From Mesostigma viride (taxonomy: Eukaryota > Streptophyta > Mesostigmatophyceae > Mesostigmatales > Mesostigmataceae): a DNA stretch of 27,437 nt. The notes beneath the pieces were generated by a model that worked only from the letters and a program-made list of their open reading frames with translations, searched no databases and was not told the origin of the DNA. Positions within the stretch are counted from its first letter, which is position 1, and each line of letters opens with the position of its first letter. The position numbers and the translations under genes were made by a program. This document shows, piece after piece, positions 15,788 to 25,478 of the stretch. Location of the stretch: the NCBI GenBank assembly GCA_009746045.1, contig RPFO01000938.1:546742-574178 (forward strand), written 5' to 3'.

Positions 15788-16047
15788 GAATTAAATTAAA
15801 ATTAAATTATAACATGCCTCCGTGGGGAGGTCATGTAGCACATATTTCATGATGGATGGGGTGGAGGAAGCCGCGTGATCGAACTATCCTAACTCTATCT
15901 AGAAAATCCTAACTACACTACTCATCAAAACGCCTCCGCCGCTTGGGGGGAGGTGGCTTGCCCACAGGGTCGGGCGTGTGCGCCTTGACAATCTTCTTCC
16001 ACCGCGTCTTGTCCTGCATGGCAGTCCAAAGACGGGAGAGAGAGTGG
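15788..16047 (-). mobile_element. LINE 3' end fragment c
   Basis: Nearly the same 260-bp unit as fragment a: - strand start CACTCTCTCTCCCGTCTTTG, LWTAMQDKTRWKKIVKAHTP, stop, 3' UTR, TTAAATT-type tail. Its 5' break falls at the same ORF2 position as in fragment a. Confidence 0.85.
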
Positions 16048-17285
16048 ATTGAATTGAATTGAATTGTAACATAACTCCGTTGGGAGTATATGTAGCACAT
16101 AGCCCTTGAGAGGGGGGATATGGCCTATCATACATCCTAAGCTACTTCCTGCAAGGGTGGGAATGTAAGCTACCCCTGCTCTAGGTGCACCAAGGCACCG
16201 GCACCCTCATGGTCTATCACGCTATGCCCGGGGAAGGGGGGAGCATGCCTGTGAGGGGGAAGATCATCATGGCTATACAAGAGCTATGGCATGGCTTCTC
16301 AGCAGAGAGTGACTCCCTGCATGGGCACAACATTACTAAATAAGGATAGGCATCGTCTGGAGTGTGGCGCATCATAGGCACACATGTACATGATTACATA
16401 AAGCGCGTGGCTTAGCTGGGAATAGGGCCTCTAGGAGGCGTACATGTAGAGAGTGGATGCGGTGCTCAAACTGGGCTGGGACCACTAGGTCGTCCAGCAA
16501 CATCTGAACGTAGTTGGTGACAGGTTTCCCTACCCTTTTGGGAATGTCCTTGGGGCCAGGCCAGGTCAGAATGTGCCGCCCTGGCTGTCCAAGCCGCTGG
16601 GGGCCGGCCAGACCAAGGGTGGTGTCGACCTGGCTGGTGCGGGCAAGGTGTCCTACAAATGCTATCCTACGCTGCCTAATCTCGTCCGAAACACGAGGCA
16701 TGCCATGATACAGAGACTCTGATGACGGATGCTCGGAAAAACCTACATCAAGGACCTGCCGGAGCATCCTGTAAACTGTGCCGTCGAGCCGAGCTGCCAG
16801 TTTGGGTGGGAGGGTCCACGCCTCGGCGCCATACGTGAGCACCGTGAGGACGAGGACCTTGAAGAGCATGCGCTTGCGGTGCCCGTCCAGGCCCTTCGAG
16901 CGCCAGTAGGGTGTTCACGAGCGGCGAACGGAGCTTGGCCCAGGCAAGGCCGATGCGGGTGTCCACATCATCGGCGGTGTCAGGAAGCCAGCTCCCCAAC
17001 AGCTTGAAGCGGTCCGGCGGAACGGGACCTCCGTCCCGTCGAGCAGTCGCGGCAGCGGTGGTTTACTGGATGCCCCTATCACCATCGCCTCAGTTTTGAC
17101 ACTAATCTCCAGCCCCACCGCCCGCGCCTCCAGGCCCAGGCAGTCCAGCCAGGTCTGAATGTGCTCGGGGCTCTCGATGAGGGTGGTATCATCCGCATAA
17201 ATCAGGTCGGCAAGGCGGTAACCAGGTCTAACCCCGCCGTGCTCTTTCACGTTAAGGATGTCCAAGCCTGGCTCGAACCCCTTAA
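16048..17285 (-). pseudogene. LINE fragment d, 3' portion (RT catalytic motif to 3' end)
   Basis: Going down the - strand from 17285: KGFEPGLDILNVKEHGG, then LADLIYADDTTLIES with the catalytic YADD at 17199-17188, ISVKTEAMVIGASSK, DTADDVDTRIGLAWAKLRS, LTYGAEAWTLPPKLAARLDG, ISDEIRQRRIAFVGHLARTS and VVPAQFEHRIHSL. After IHSL it departs from fragments a and c into a different tail ending about 16372. An alternative 3' UTR of about 320 bp follows, whose terminus TAACATAACTCCGTTGGGAG resembles that of fragment b. Extra bases near 17012 and 16915 shift the frame. It continues upstream at 18988-19558 across an inserted element. Confidence 0.85.
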
Positions 17286-18987
17286 CCCCTAACTAAATGG
17301 TCTGGCTGCCGATTTTCCGCCTAAAACTGAGTTACAGCCGACACGTCGGCCCCTTCTTGGGGGACCAAATGCCGCGAAAACTATTGAGAATTAGGAAAAG
17401 TTTAGCTGAGAAGATCGAAAGTTTATCATTTTCCTCACAGCATGGTACTAGGGTTTGCATACTTCTGACAAAGTTATAGAGGTGTTCTGGTCGGTCAAAG
17501 TACAAGGGGTCAGGGTACTTTTTCGCGTACAACGTGCATTCCGGAAAACGACGACCTGGCCATGGCGGCTTGCGCCCACGCATGGCATTTACGTTTTCGT
17601 TCGAATTTTCTGACCAAACTCAGGAAATTGATTTTATACGTCCTAAAGATGATACAGGCCAATTTTTGGTTCGCGGGAATGCCATTTGATAGTTTTCGGC
17701 AGCGTTCTTGCTGGAAAAAACTGCGATCAGGCCGGACGATAGAAACGTTGACAGCAATACCTTTCCGGCGTATTTTAAAGGATATATTGGTTTCTTTGTA
17801 CTTTTTATGATACATAGTAGTCGTAAACGTGCAAGGGTGGCCAGAAATCGCCGAATCCAGCGACCATGCTGCACAACTTTGGTGTGCCGAAATGCGCCAT
17901 TTTGCGGCCACCGCCTGGGCCAAGGTAACGCCATCCATGCCTGGTAAAGCTTAAGCATCGTTTTCCTATCGATGTTTGACGTTTATATATACGTTCTAGC
18001 TTGTGTAGCACATTCTTTTTGCATTATTCATGCTCTTTCTTGACCCTGGCCTGGCCCCTTTCTAAAACACCCTTCTTAGATGCTTCCATCAGTCAGTTGA
18101 CCTGCCACAGGGTGATGGTGATAAGTTTTAGAGGCTGTATGGGTTTGAATACCTCCATATATGTTTGTTATACATTTCCCACACACATATTGCATGAGTG
18201 TGAGGCAGTTGGCTGGTCTCTGTGGCATCATCAAGCATGTAACCGGTGAGTAGAAGCTTCCCATTGTCAGCATGTGCCACCAGGTGTACTGGCCATCACC
18301 TGGCAAGCAATAGCAGCTTAGGCCTAGTTTATCCTTGCTAGGGCAAGCTGAAATAGGCTTAAAATCACTAGTTTGTTGGTGGCTGCCTCCTAGAATGCAT
18401 GCCTTGCGTAGGGTATCCGTACCACGTTACCTACGTGCATGGACAAGGTGGCACCTGCACATAGGTGCCATGTAAGGGCAGTGTGATGATGCAGTTATGT
18501 TTCCCCATCATTGTGGAAGGGAAATGTATTGTGTGGCATGGTTGGGGGCCATATTAGTAGGTATTAGTAGGTAGTATGCCCACTCCTACCCCCTTGGTTG
18601 CTTTTTACCAACGGTACCCCTATGGGCTGTACTGGGTGTAACTGCTGGTATACCCACCCAAATGATGACCCCAATGGCTCAAACTGTTCAGCAACTAATT
18701 TTTTATCATCCCTGAAGTGGTAGGTGCCTAGCTCTTACAACATAATTCAAAATGCACATTCTACCAAAAATGAAAACGCTCGTCTTGACCCCCCTGACTT
18801 TGACGGCAGTTATACATGGCCTAACCTGCATATATGTAAGGTTGTGATATACCAACCCGAAGGGCAACTCATGGACATGCTTGGCCCCCAAGGACAGCCA
18901 TTGGATATGGGTGGGTTGGATGGCATCTGGTTTGCAAAATTGTGAAGTTACAGCCGATGCATCGGCAGTATTTCTGCCCATTTAGGG
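17286..18987. mobile_element. TTAA-flanked DNA element (piggyBac-like, non-autonomous)
   Basis: The 1702-bp segment is bounded by TTAA at 17282-17285 and 18988-18991. Its ends are inverse: CCCCTAACTAAATGG at the left and CCATTTAGGGG at the right. TTAA target duplication with CCC-starting ends is the piggyBac signature, by family knowledge. The uninterrupted LINE copy at 20075-20090 shows the empty site (CCCCTTAAGAGCAG). Near both ends lie GTTACAGCCGA words followed by near-palindromes (CCGATGCATCGG at the right). No transposase is visible; the 142-codon - strand frame at 17510-17938 resembles nothing I know. Confidence 0.72.
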
Positions 18988-19558
18988 GTTAAGAGCAGTA
19001 AAGCGCGCACGTGCCCGGCGCATATGACGTGATCCACCACGACAATAATGAACAGGTATGGGGACAGGACACAACCTTGCCACACCCCGTGGTGAAGGGG
19101 GAATGGTGGAGTGGTGCCCTCCGCAGTCCGCACTACTGCCTGTGTGCCCTCATACAGACGGCGAATGGCAGCAATAAACGCAGGTGGTACCCGATCCAGA
19201 GCTAGGATGGCCCAAAGAGCGGCCTCCCAGAGAACCGTGTCAAAGGCCTTGATATAGTCAACAAAAATGAAGACCAGCGGCAAACTGTCAGGGGGAAGTC
19301 GACGCACCTCCTCCATCAACCGGCGCGCGACAAACACAGCCATGACAGTGTTACGACCACGACGGAAACCCATCTGAGACTCACCCAGGTGTGGGTCCAG
19401 CGCGGCGCGGAGCCTGTGCAGCATCATGCGCATGAAGACCTTCAGCGCGGCGCTCTGGAGGCAGACACCCCGGTAGTTACCGGGGTCAGCAGCAGAGCCC
19501 TTCTTGTACAGCATGACGCGGATGGCCGTCTGCCACTCAGCAGGCGGAGGCTCGGGAC
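18988..19558 (-). pseudogene. LINE fragment d, 5' portion (reverse transcriptase fingers/palm)
   Basis: On the - strand: PEPPPAEWQTAIRV, MLYKKGSAADPGNYRGVCLQ, ESQMGFRRGRNT, RT motif A FIFVDYIKAFDTV (the two Asp present) and motif B GVWQGCVLSPYLF (usually G-RQG-PLSP-LF; Arg and Pro are changed here), then DHVICAGHVRALLLL. It stops at the TTAA site, beyond which the copy resumes at 17285. It encodes part of an RNA-templated DNA polymerase for target-primed retrotransposition, now inactive. Confidence 0.88.
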
Positions 19559-20088
19559 CTGTCGGAGCATCCTGTAAACCGTGCCGTCTAGCCTAGCTGT
19601 CAGTTTGGGTGGGAGGGTCCACGCCTCGGCGCCATACGTGAGCACCGTGAGGACGAGGACCTTGAAGAGCATGCGCTTGCGCCGGTGCCCGCCCAGGCCC
19701 TTCGAGCGCCAGTAGGGTGTGAGCGAACGGAGCTTGGCCCAGGCAAGGCCGATGCGGGTGTCCACATCGTCGGCGGTGTCAGGAAGCCAGCTCCCCAACA
19801 GCTTGAAGCGGTCGCGGAACGGGACCTCCGTCCCGTCGAGCAGGCGTGGCAGCGGTGGTTTACTGGAGGCCCCAATCACCATCGCCTCGGTTTTGACACT
19901 AATCTCCAACCCCACCGCCCGCGCCTCCAGGCCCAGGCAGTCCAGCCAGGTCTGAATGTGCTCGGGGCTCTCGATGAGGGTGGTATCATCCGCAAAAATC
20001 AGGTCGGCAAGGCGGTAACCAGGTCTAACCCCGCCGTGCTCTTTCACGTTAAGGATGTCCAAGCCTGGCTCGAACCCCTTAAGAGCAG
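19556..20088 (-). pseudogene. LINE fragment e (RT catalytic motif and connection)
   Basis: On the - strand from 20088: KGFEPGLDILNVKEHGGVRP, LADLIFADDTTLIES (FADD in place of YADD, near 19996), VDTRIGLAWAKLRSLTPYWR, KVLVLTVLTYGAEAWTLPPK and RMLRQV. It is open and better preserved than fragment d over the same region. At 19555-19560 it jumps directly to the RT N-terminal region of fragment d, so it lacks its own 3' end. Its 5' end is truncated near 20088, just beyond the TTAAGAGCAGTA that fragment d also carries. Confidence 0.88.
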
Positions 20089-20392
20089 TACCCCCTCACA
20101 TGGCAGCGTGCAATTTATGAATATCGGTTAGTTTTGTTTTTTTTTTTTAATTAAAATAGCCCAACATCGGATCCCAGATCCCAACGAGCCGTTTCTCCAG
20201 ATTCGGCGCGGCGCTCCGGCGCCCTCATTCAGCGCGATTCTGCATTCTACAAAAAATGAATTTAGTATAACCCCGTTTTAAAAAGCCGAACCCCGTTTGA
20301 GCCGACACCGCAGGACTCCCCCCCCGCCCGCGCCCACAAATACCCTACCTACTAACACATGTTGCACCCCTGTGTGAATGCCTGCACTCTCT
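20089..20392. other. 3' flank of the unknown - strand gene
   Basis: A non-coding stretch with a T run near 20137. The TGTAA word used as polyadenylation signal in volvocine algae overlaps the stop codon of the - strand gene (20393-20397) and is not seen further downstream, so the mRNA 3' end is unclear. Confidence 0.3.
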
Positions 20393-23300
20393 TTACACAG
20401 ATGGTCCTGTGTAGTCTCCATAGTTGTAGGTCAGCTCGTTGACGCGGAACGGCTTGTGCAGCCAGTTGTTGGTGTTGAGTGACAGGTTGTTGTACGGGGT
20501 CGTCCCGATGTACTTCTCCGCGATGCTGGCGTGTGCCGACTGCCTCACGAAGACGTTGAACGGGGATAAAACAACCACAGCAACAGGAAATCGTGACTAC
20601 GTGAGTCATCACTTCCAAGACCATCTGATGCATAGATCAACAAGGGCAAACAATTTTGTGTTATTGAATGCTATGTTAGATTGAACGCTGCGAATGCCAT
20701 CCCCTGTCTGATGTAGTTGACATGATGGATGCCACACGTGGTCCAGGAAACAGCAACAAGGATGTGCATCATGCAACAGAAGGCAAAGCAGAAAATGCGA
20801 CAGAAAGACCAAAAGCCATGCGCGACACAATGTGCACGCTTACACCACAAGCCACCAGATGCCACTGTGTGTATGAGAAATGAGAATGTAAGCATACGCG
20901 TGCCATGCATGGATGCATTGCACGGAATTCCATACCAGTCTCATCTTATATTGTGGAGGATGAACGTGGTTCTATGAACATAGTTTCTTTGCAGCGAGAT
21001 GGAGAGATAGCCGCTTCAGCTCATTCTTATCAGGGTCGTGCCCACTCACTGAGTAGTTGGCATCCCACAGGACTTGCTCGTTCGGGTAGTCATGCATGTT
21101 CATCAGCGGCCACAGCGTGGTTAGCACCTGCGCAAACTCGCGCAGCTGCACCTTGTCATCCAGCTGGCGAGGCAGGGACGGAGAGGACAACCAAGAGGAG
21201 GTGGCAGAAAGGACAACCAAGCGTTATTTTTAAACCCGAATCAGTCGCTAGGAAGCTAGCTAAGCCAGTGATAAGAATCGGGAACGCAAACACATGGAGC
21301 CCGGTCTGCTAAAACACCGTGCACTCGTCAGAGGCTGCGTTGATGTTTCGTGAGGAACCAGGTGTAAGGAGGGCCTTACCTGAAAAATGTCAGGGGGACT
21401 CCAGATGCAAGCAACCACCCACCAGGGAAGAAAACAGCCAGGCGAGGTGTCCTACTGATTAAGATTAAATATCAGCCTGCTGGAGCCAGTATTTATTAGC
21501 CTGCGCCCTGGGGGAACTAACTTTTTCACAGCTCAACCCCCTTACCTTCTCCTTGGGTGTCAGTGCGTCCATGCGGCCCTTCCAGAGGCGGAAGAAGTTG
21601 AAGAGCATCTGTGGGTCGTCGACGACGCGTGGAAAGATGACCAGCACCGCCGACAAGTGCGGCGCCATGAGCGCGCCCGCGTGCTGCAGCATGTGGAACG
21701 CCAGCAGGCGGCGGTACATGGCCAGAAAGGGGACCACCTGCCATGAGGTGACGATGGTCGCGGGAAGCGTGCTGCGGGCATGGTGGGTGGGTGTATTGTG
21801 TGTGCGTGGATGGGTGGGTGGGTGGGTGGGTGGGTGGGTGGGTGGGTGGGTGGGTGGGTGGGTGGGTGGGTGGGTGGGTGGGTGGGTGGGTGGGTGGGTG
21901 GGTGGGTGGGTGGGTGGGTGGGTGGGTGGGTGGGTGGGTGGGTGGGGGTGGGGGTGGGGGGGTGGGGGGTGGGGGGTGGGGGGTGGGGGGGGAGAAGGGC
22001 ACGGTCGGGTCAGGGCAATGGCCAAGGGGAATGACTAAAGGAGATGGTTGGTGGAAACCAGGGTTGGGCGTAAAGGGTTTACGTTACGTCATTTACGAAA
22101 TTACGTGGTTTAATTACGTGGTTTTACGTTACGCTTTACGTGGCGACAAAATGGCACGTAAGACCTCTACGTACGTACCCCCTTTACGTTTCGTTTCTAC
22201 GTTACGTTCCGCGTAAAGACGTAGCGTAGAAGGGACGTAAACGTAATCAGTGTGGGAATGTCGGCAGATACTTGCGAGGTGAAGTGGTGCTAGTACGCGT
22301 TTGGAGGCCTAATGGCTCCGCGTCGTGGCGCATCGGCGCGGCGCCATGCGGTACAGCACTGTTGTAGTTTTTGCCATGGACAGAATGGTGGAACATAGCT
22401 GGTGGAAGATAGCTGGAAAATCATGAGCTTTTGTGCGGCTTTACGTTTTTACGTTACGTTACGTCTTTGCGTTACACACGTAAACTTCTACGTCTACGTC
22501 ACGGTCTACGCCACCCTTTTGGCCATGTTACGTGTTTACGTTACGTCAACCCCCTTACCCCCTATACGCCCAACCCTGGTGGAAACCTGTCTGTGTATGA
22601 GTGACGAGGTCTTTGTTGTTGGTGGTGGTGGGTTGGGCGAGGCGGGGCAGGGATAGGGGCAGGGATAAGGGAAGGTTCAGCATGAACTTAGGACAGCTGG
22701 GTGCAGCAACGGAGGAGCAGAACCGGTATAATAGGCAGCGGGTGGGAACTAAATTATACGAACCTCGCGACTGCATCACATCGGACTGGAAGGTCAAAAG
22801 CAAGTGGGGGACGGCAGATCAAGTGGGGGGGGACCGAGGCAGCGCTGCAAGGAACACAGGGGCACAAGGATGGCCCCGTAGTAGCGGCGGGAGCAGAACT
22901 GCAGAGGCAGCCTTCGTCCGGATCCGACACGGACAGTTTATCTGCCTCCCTGCCTGCCTCCCTGCCTCCCTGCCTGCCTGCCTCCCTGCCTGCACGCCCC
23001 CCCTCGCTCCCTCCCTCCCTCCCTCCCTCCCTCCCTCCCTCCCTCCTCCCTCCCTCCCTCCCTCCCTCCCTCCTCCCTCCCTCCCTCCCTCCCTCCCTCC
23101 CTCCTCCCTCCCTCCCTCCTCCTCCCTCCCTCCCTCCCTCCCTCCCTCCCTCCTTCCCTCCTTCCCTCCCCCTCCCTCCCTCCTCTCCCTCCCTCCCTCC
23201 CTCCCTCCCTCCCTCCCTCCCTCCCTCCTCCCTCCTCCCTCCCTCCCTCCCTCCTCCCTCCCTCCCTCCTCCCTCCCTCCCTCCCTCCCTCCCTCCCTCC

Positions 23301-25478
23301 CTCCCTCCCTCCCTCACACCCTCCCCACCCACCCCGCCCTTCCTCCCTTCGTCACGGGCATGCACCCCTTGCGCTCACCTCGTATCCCGGACCTCCTGCG
23401 CGGACAGGCGGCCGAGCGCGATGTTGAGTGTGGCACCTTTGCCGCTGGTGCCACAGCCGCACTTGAGCCAGCCGCCACCTGGGGGCCCCGAATAGGGGAG
23501 GAAGAGGGGGGTGGAAAACAGGTGGGGTCCAAGGAGGGGAGAGGCAGGGATGGGGACAGGAGACCTGGGTTAATGTATTATGGCTAACATGGTTAATTAC
23601 CTTGCATGATGGCTAGCCTGGTTCATTACCTTGCATGACGGCTAGCCTGGTTCGTTACCTTGCATGACGGCCAGGGTTTGGGTTTAGGGCTTGGGCTAGC
23701 CGTAATTCATTCACGCGCCCCTGTGACTCTCCCGATGGAGGCGCGTGAGTGAATGACGGCTACCCTCCACCCTCCACCCTCCACCCTCCACCCTCCACCC
23801 TCCACCCTCCACCCTCCACCCTCCACCCTCCACCCTCCACCCTCCACCCTCCACCCTCCACCCTCCACCCTCCACCCTCCACCCTCCACCCTCCACCCTC
23901 CACCCTCCACCCTTCAACCCGAAATCCTGAACCCTGAACCCTGAATAACTGCCTGAATAACTGCCTTGTACGAGGGCGAGCCTGGCCCATGCATCCACAA
24001 CACGCCTGGCGCATCACGTGCCATGCAGACATGGCTGTCTCACCTTGCCCCACCACTTGCGCCAGCTGTACGGGTTTGAGTCGCGAGCCGCCAAAGAGGG
24101 GCACCTGGAGGACCTGGGCACGCCGGGGGATCTGCATGTCCTTTCCCACCGAGGGGAAGGGGATGGAACCCCACGCGACCGTCACCTCGTCCACCTGCCG
24201 CGCCTTCCACCGCGTGGGGCGGGAGAACAACTTGGCGTCCTCTGCACATGTTTCAGACAAGGGTGGGTGGGTGGAGCCACGCGTAATTAAGGGCCGTGGT
24301 GCCATATCTGGCTCACATGAGAGGGCTTGAGAACAGCGTGGCGTCCTCTGCAAGGGTATGGCACAAGGGGTGTGCGGGTGGGGGCAAAAGGGAGTGGGGA
24401 TAGGGCCGTGTTCGGTGGACATAAGGCGCGAGACAGCGTGGCGTCCTCTGCAAGGGTATGGCACAAGGGGCTTGGCAGAAGCAACGTACAGTACAGGGGA
24501 TGGTACGTAGGGGATGGCGTCCTCTGCAAGGGTATGGCACAAGGGGCTTGGCAGAAGCAACGTACAGTACAGGGGATGGTACGTAGGGGATGGCTTAGCG
24601 TTGCCTGCGGTGATAGGACACAAATGTCCGGTGGAGCCCAACATACCTTGAACGCAAAGGGCATAATGCAACCCATACGCATACGGGATTTCACTTCAAT
24701 AAGGAATCCTTTTCTTTCAATAATGGATATAGCTGCATGTGGCTCATGCATGGGCAGGAGAACAGCTCGGTGTTGGCTGCGGAGGGATGAAATGAACGTA
24801 CGGCGGGCGGGGGACTACTGTCACAGATGCAGGTAAACTTATCCAACCATGCGGATGAGTGTTGGAGTGGAGAGGTAGAACGACGATGGGCCTCAGCTTC
24901 ACTATATAACAAAGATGCACACGCAATTGCTCAGTGCTGGAATGTCTCTCTATGTATATATATATATTAAAAATATAATTACTTACAGCAGAGTGAAATC
25001 ACTCAAACCAAAGCAAACGCCCAGCTATAAACCTATATATATATGTATATGCTGAGACTGCTTGCACCACGGCGATGCCGATTGCTGCATATGACAGTAG
25101 GACACACGGGTGGTTCTCAAACTCGCCCAACAGTATACCGCACGAGAAAGGAGAGCTAAACGTCAGGTGCATTGCTGCCGCCCAAGCCAGCCAAGGTGAG
25201 GTACACGAGAGGACACGCGCTTTTTGAGACCAAGCAATAAAGGGAGAAACCATACATAGGTTCTTAGCGGGGTGTAGATAGGGGGATACGCTGTCACCTG
25301 TGGTGGGCGACAGGATCACATTCAGCTCGAAGTAGATAGATAGGTTCTTAGCGGGGTGTAGATAGGGGGATAGGCTGTCACCTGTGGTGGGCGACAGGAT
25401 CACATTCAGCTCGAAGTAGATGTGCAGCGTCTCCACGCCCTTGGGGTGCGCGCGCAGGATGCAGCGGCGTGAGGGGTT
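20393..25478 (-). CDS. Unidentified multi-exon protein, C-terminal part
   Basis: Six exons on the - strand, in order: 25478-25382, 24241-24044, 23478-23379, 21771-21546, 21163-21050, 20539-20393. All introns are GT-AG. Phases run 1, 1, 2, 0, 0, and the coding total is 882 nt (293 residues plus TAA), which is strong support. Recognisable stretches: GVETLHIYFELNVIL; DEVTVAWGSIPFPSVG and AQVLQVPLFGG (beta-rich, possibly a C2- or Ig-like sandwich, inference only); GWLKCGCGTSGKGATLNIAL; WQVVPFLAMYRRLLAFHMLQ and PQMLFNFFRLWKGRM (helical); LTTLWPLMNMHDYPNEQVLW; and a polar tail NNLSLNTNNWLHKPFRVNEL ending YGDYTGPSV. No transmembrane segment is clear. I do not recognise the family. The N-terminus lies upstream, beyond or within the 25.5-27.4 kb repeat region. 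Confidence 0.75.
21164..21545 (-). other. Intron 4 of the unidentified gene
   Basis: Donor GTAAGG (complement of 21545-21540) follows PKEK and acceptor CCTCGCCAG precedes LDDK; phase 0. No repeat seen. Confidence 0.6.
21800..21993 (+). repeat. (TGGG)n array grading into G-runs
   Basis: GTGG/GGGT repeats at 4-bp period for about 145 bp are followed by GGGGGT and GGGGGGT runs. On the transcribed strand of the unidentified gene it reads (CCCA)n and ends about 25 bases before the acceptor at 21772. G-quadruplex potential is high on the + strand. The Gly/Trp/Val and Pro/Thr/His frames over it are artefacts. Confidence 0.95.
22059..22578 (+). mobile_element. hAT-type MITE, copy 2
   Basis: A 520-bp element with CAGGGTTGGGCGTAAAGGG at the left and the inverse CGCCCAACCCTG at the right. 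It is flanked by a perfect 8-bp duplication GTGGAAAC (22051-22058 and 22579-22586). It is the same family as 4987-5492, in opposite orientation, with the same ACGTAA-rich subterminal zones and a shared core (GGAAAATCATAAGCTTTTGT-type sequence). It sits in intron 3 of the unidentified gene. Confidence 0.9.
22948..23316 (+). repeat. (CCCT)n array with CCTG head and CCTCCCT phase slips
   Basis: Starts with CCTGCCTC units, then CCCT at 4-bp period with repeated 3-bp slips (CCTCCTCCCT) to 23316. It reads (GGGA)n on the transcribed strand of the unidentified gene, starting about 60 bases inside the donor at 23378. The proline/serine-rich frames over it are artefacts. Confidence 0.95.
23581..23669 (+). 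repeat. 29-bp tandem repeat, 3 copies
   Basis: GGCTAGCCTGGTTCATTACC followed by TTGCATGAC begins at 23582, 23611 and 23640, a 29-bp step. It lies in intron 2 of the unidentified gene. Confidence 0.9.
23668..23950 (+). repeat. (CCCTCCA)n 7-bp satellite with telomere-like edges
   Basis: A clean 7-bp CCCTCCA array spans 23763-23911. At its left is AGGGTTTGGGTTTAGGGC (23667-23684); at its right are CCTGAACCCTGAACCCTGAA words (23928-23945). Both are one or two changes from the plant/algal telomere unit TTTAGGG/CCCTAAA. An imperfect inverted repeat, CATTCACGCGCC and GGCGCGTGAGTGAATG, lies at 23708-23755. Confidence 0.85.
24331..24594 (-). repeat. Tandem copies of an exon's acceptor boundary
   Basis: GCGTCCTCTGCA, the complement of the acceptor TGCAG|AGGACGC of the unidentified gene's exon at 24241, recurs at 24341, 24441 and 24517. 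The last two head exact 76-bp units (24441-24594), each with ATACCCTTGCAG|AGGACGCC on the - strand. The exon start is thus copied three times upstream of the real one. Confidence 0.85.
24950..25050. repeat. Short (TA)n tracts
   Basis: ATGTATATATATATATTAAA near 24952 and TATATATATATGTATATG near 25033. Minor microsatellites in intron 1 of the unidentified gene. Confidence 0.7.
25258..25425 (-). repeat. 84-bp tandem duplication across an exon donor
   Basis: GGTTCTTAGCGGGGTGTAGA begins at 25259 and again at 25343, an 84-bp step. Each unit holds about 43 nt of exon (complement of FELNVILSPTT) plus the donor CCACAG|GTGACAGC. The inner - strand copy (donor 25381) joins the open exon 25478-25382. 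The other (donor near 25297) is a decoy lacking its own acceptor. Confidence 0.85.

Noticed and set aside
17510-17938. 142-codon - strand frame inside the TTAA element as a transposase
   Set aside because: No DDE-type motif, no recognised domain and an overlapping alternative frame; it looks like chance.
19685-20131. 148-codon + strand frame opposite LINE fragment e
   Set aside because: Antisense shadow of the reverse transcriptase frame, which carries the recognisable FADD and LTYGAEAWTL motifs.
22601-23587. 328-codon proline/serine-rich frame on + and glycine/glutamate-rich frame on -
   Set aside because: Produced by the (CCCT)n array; the real coding here is the 100-nt - strand exon at 23379-23478.
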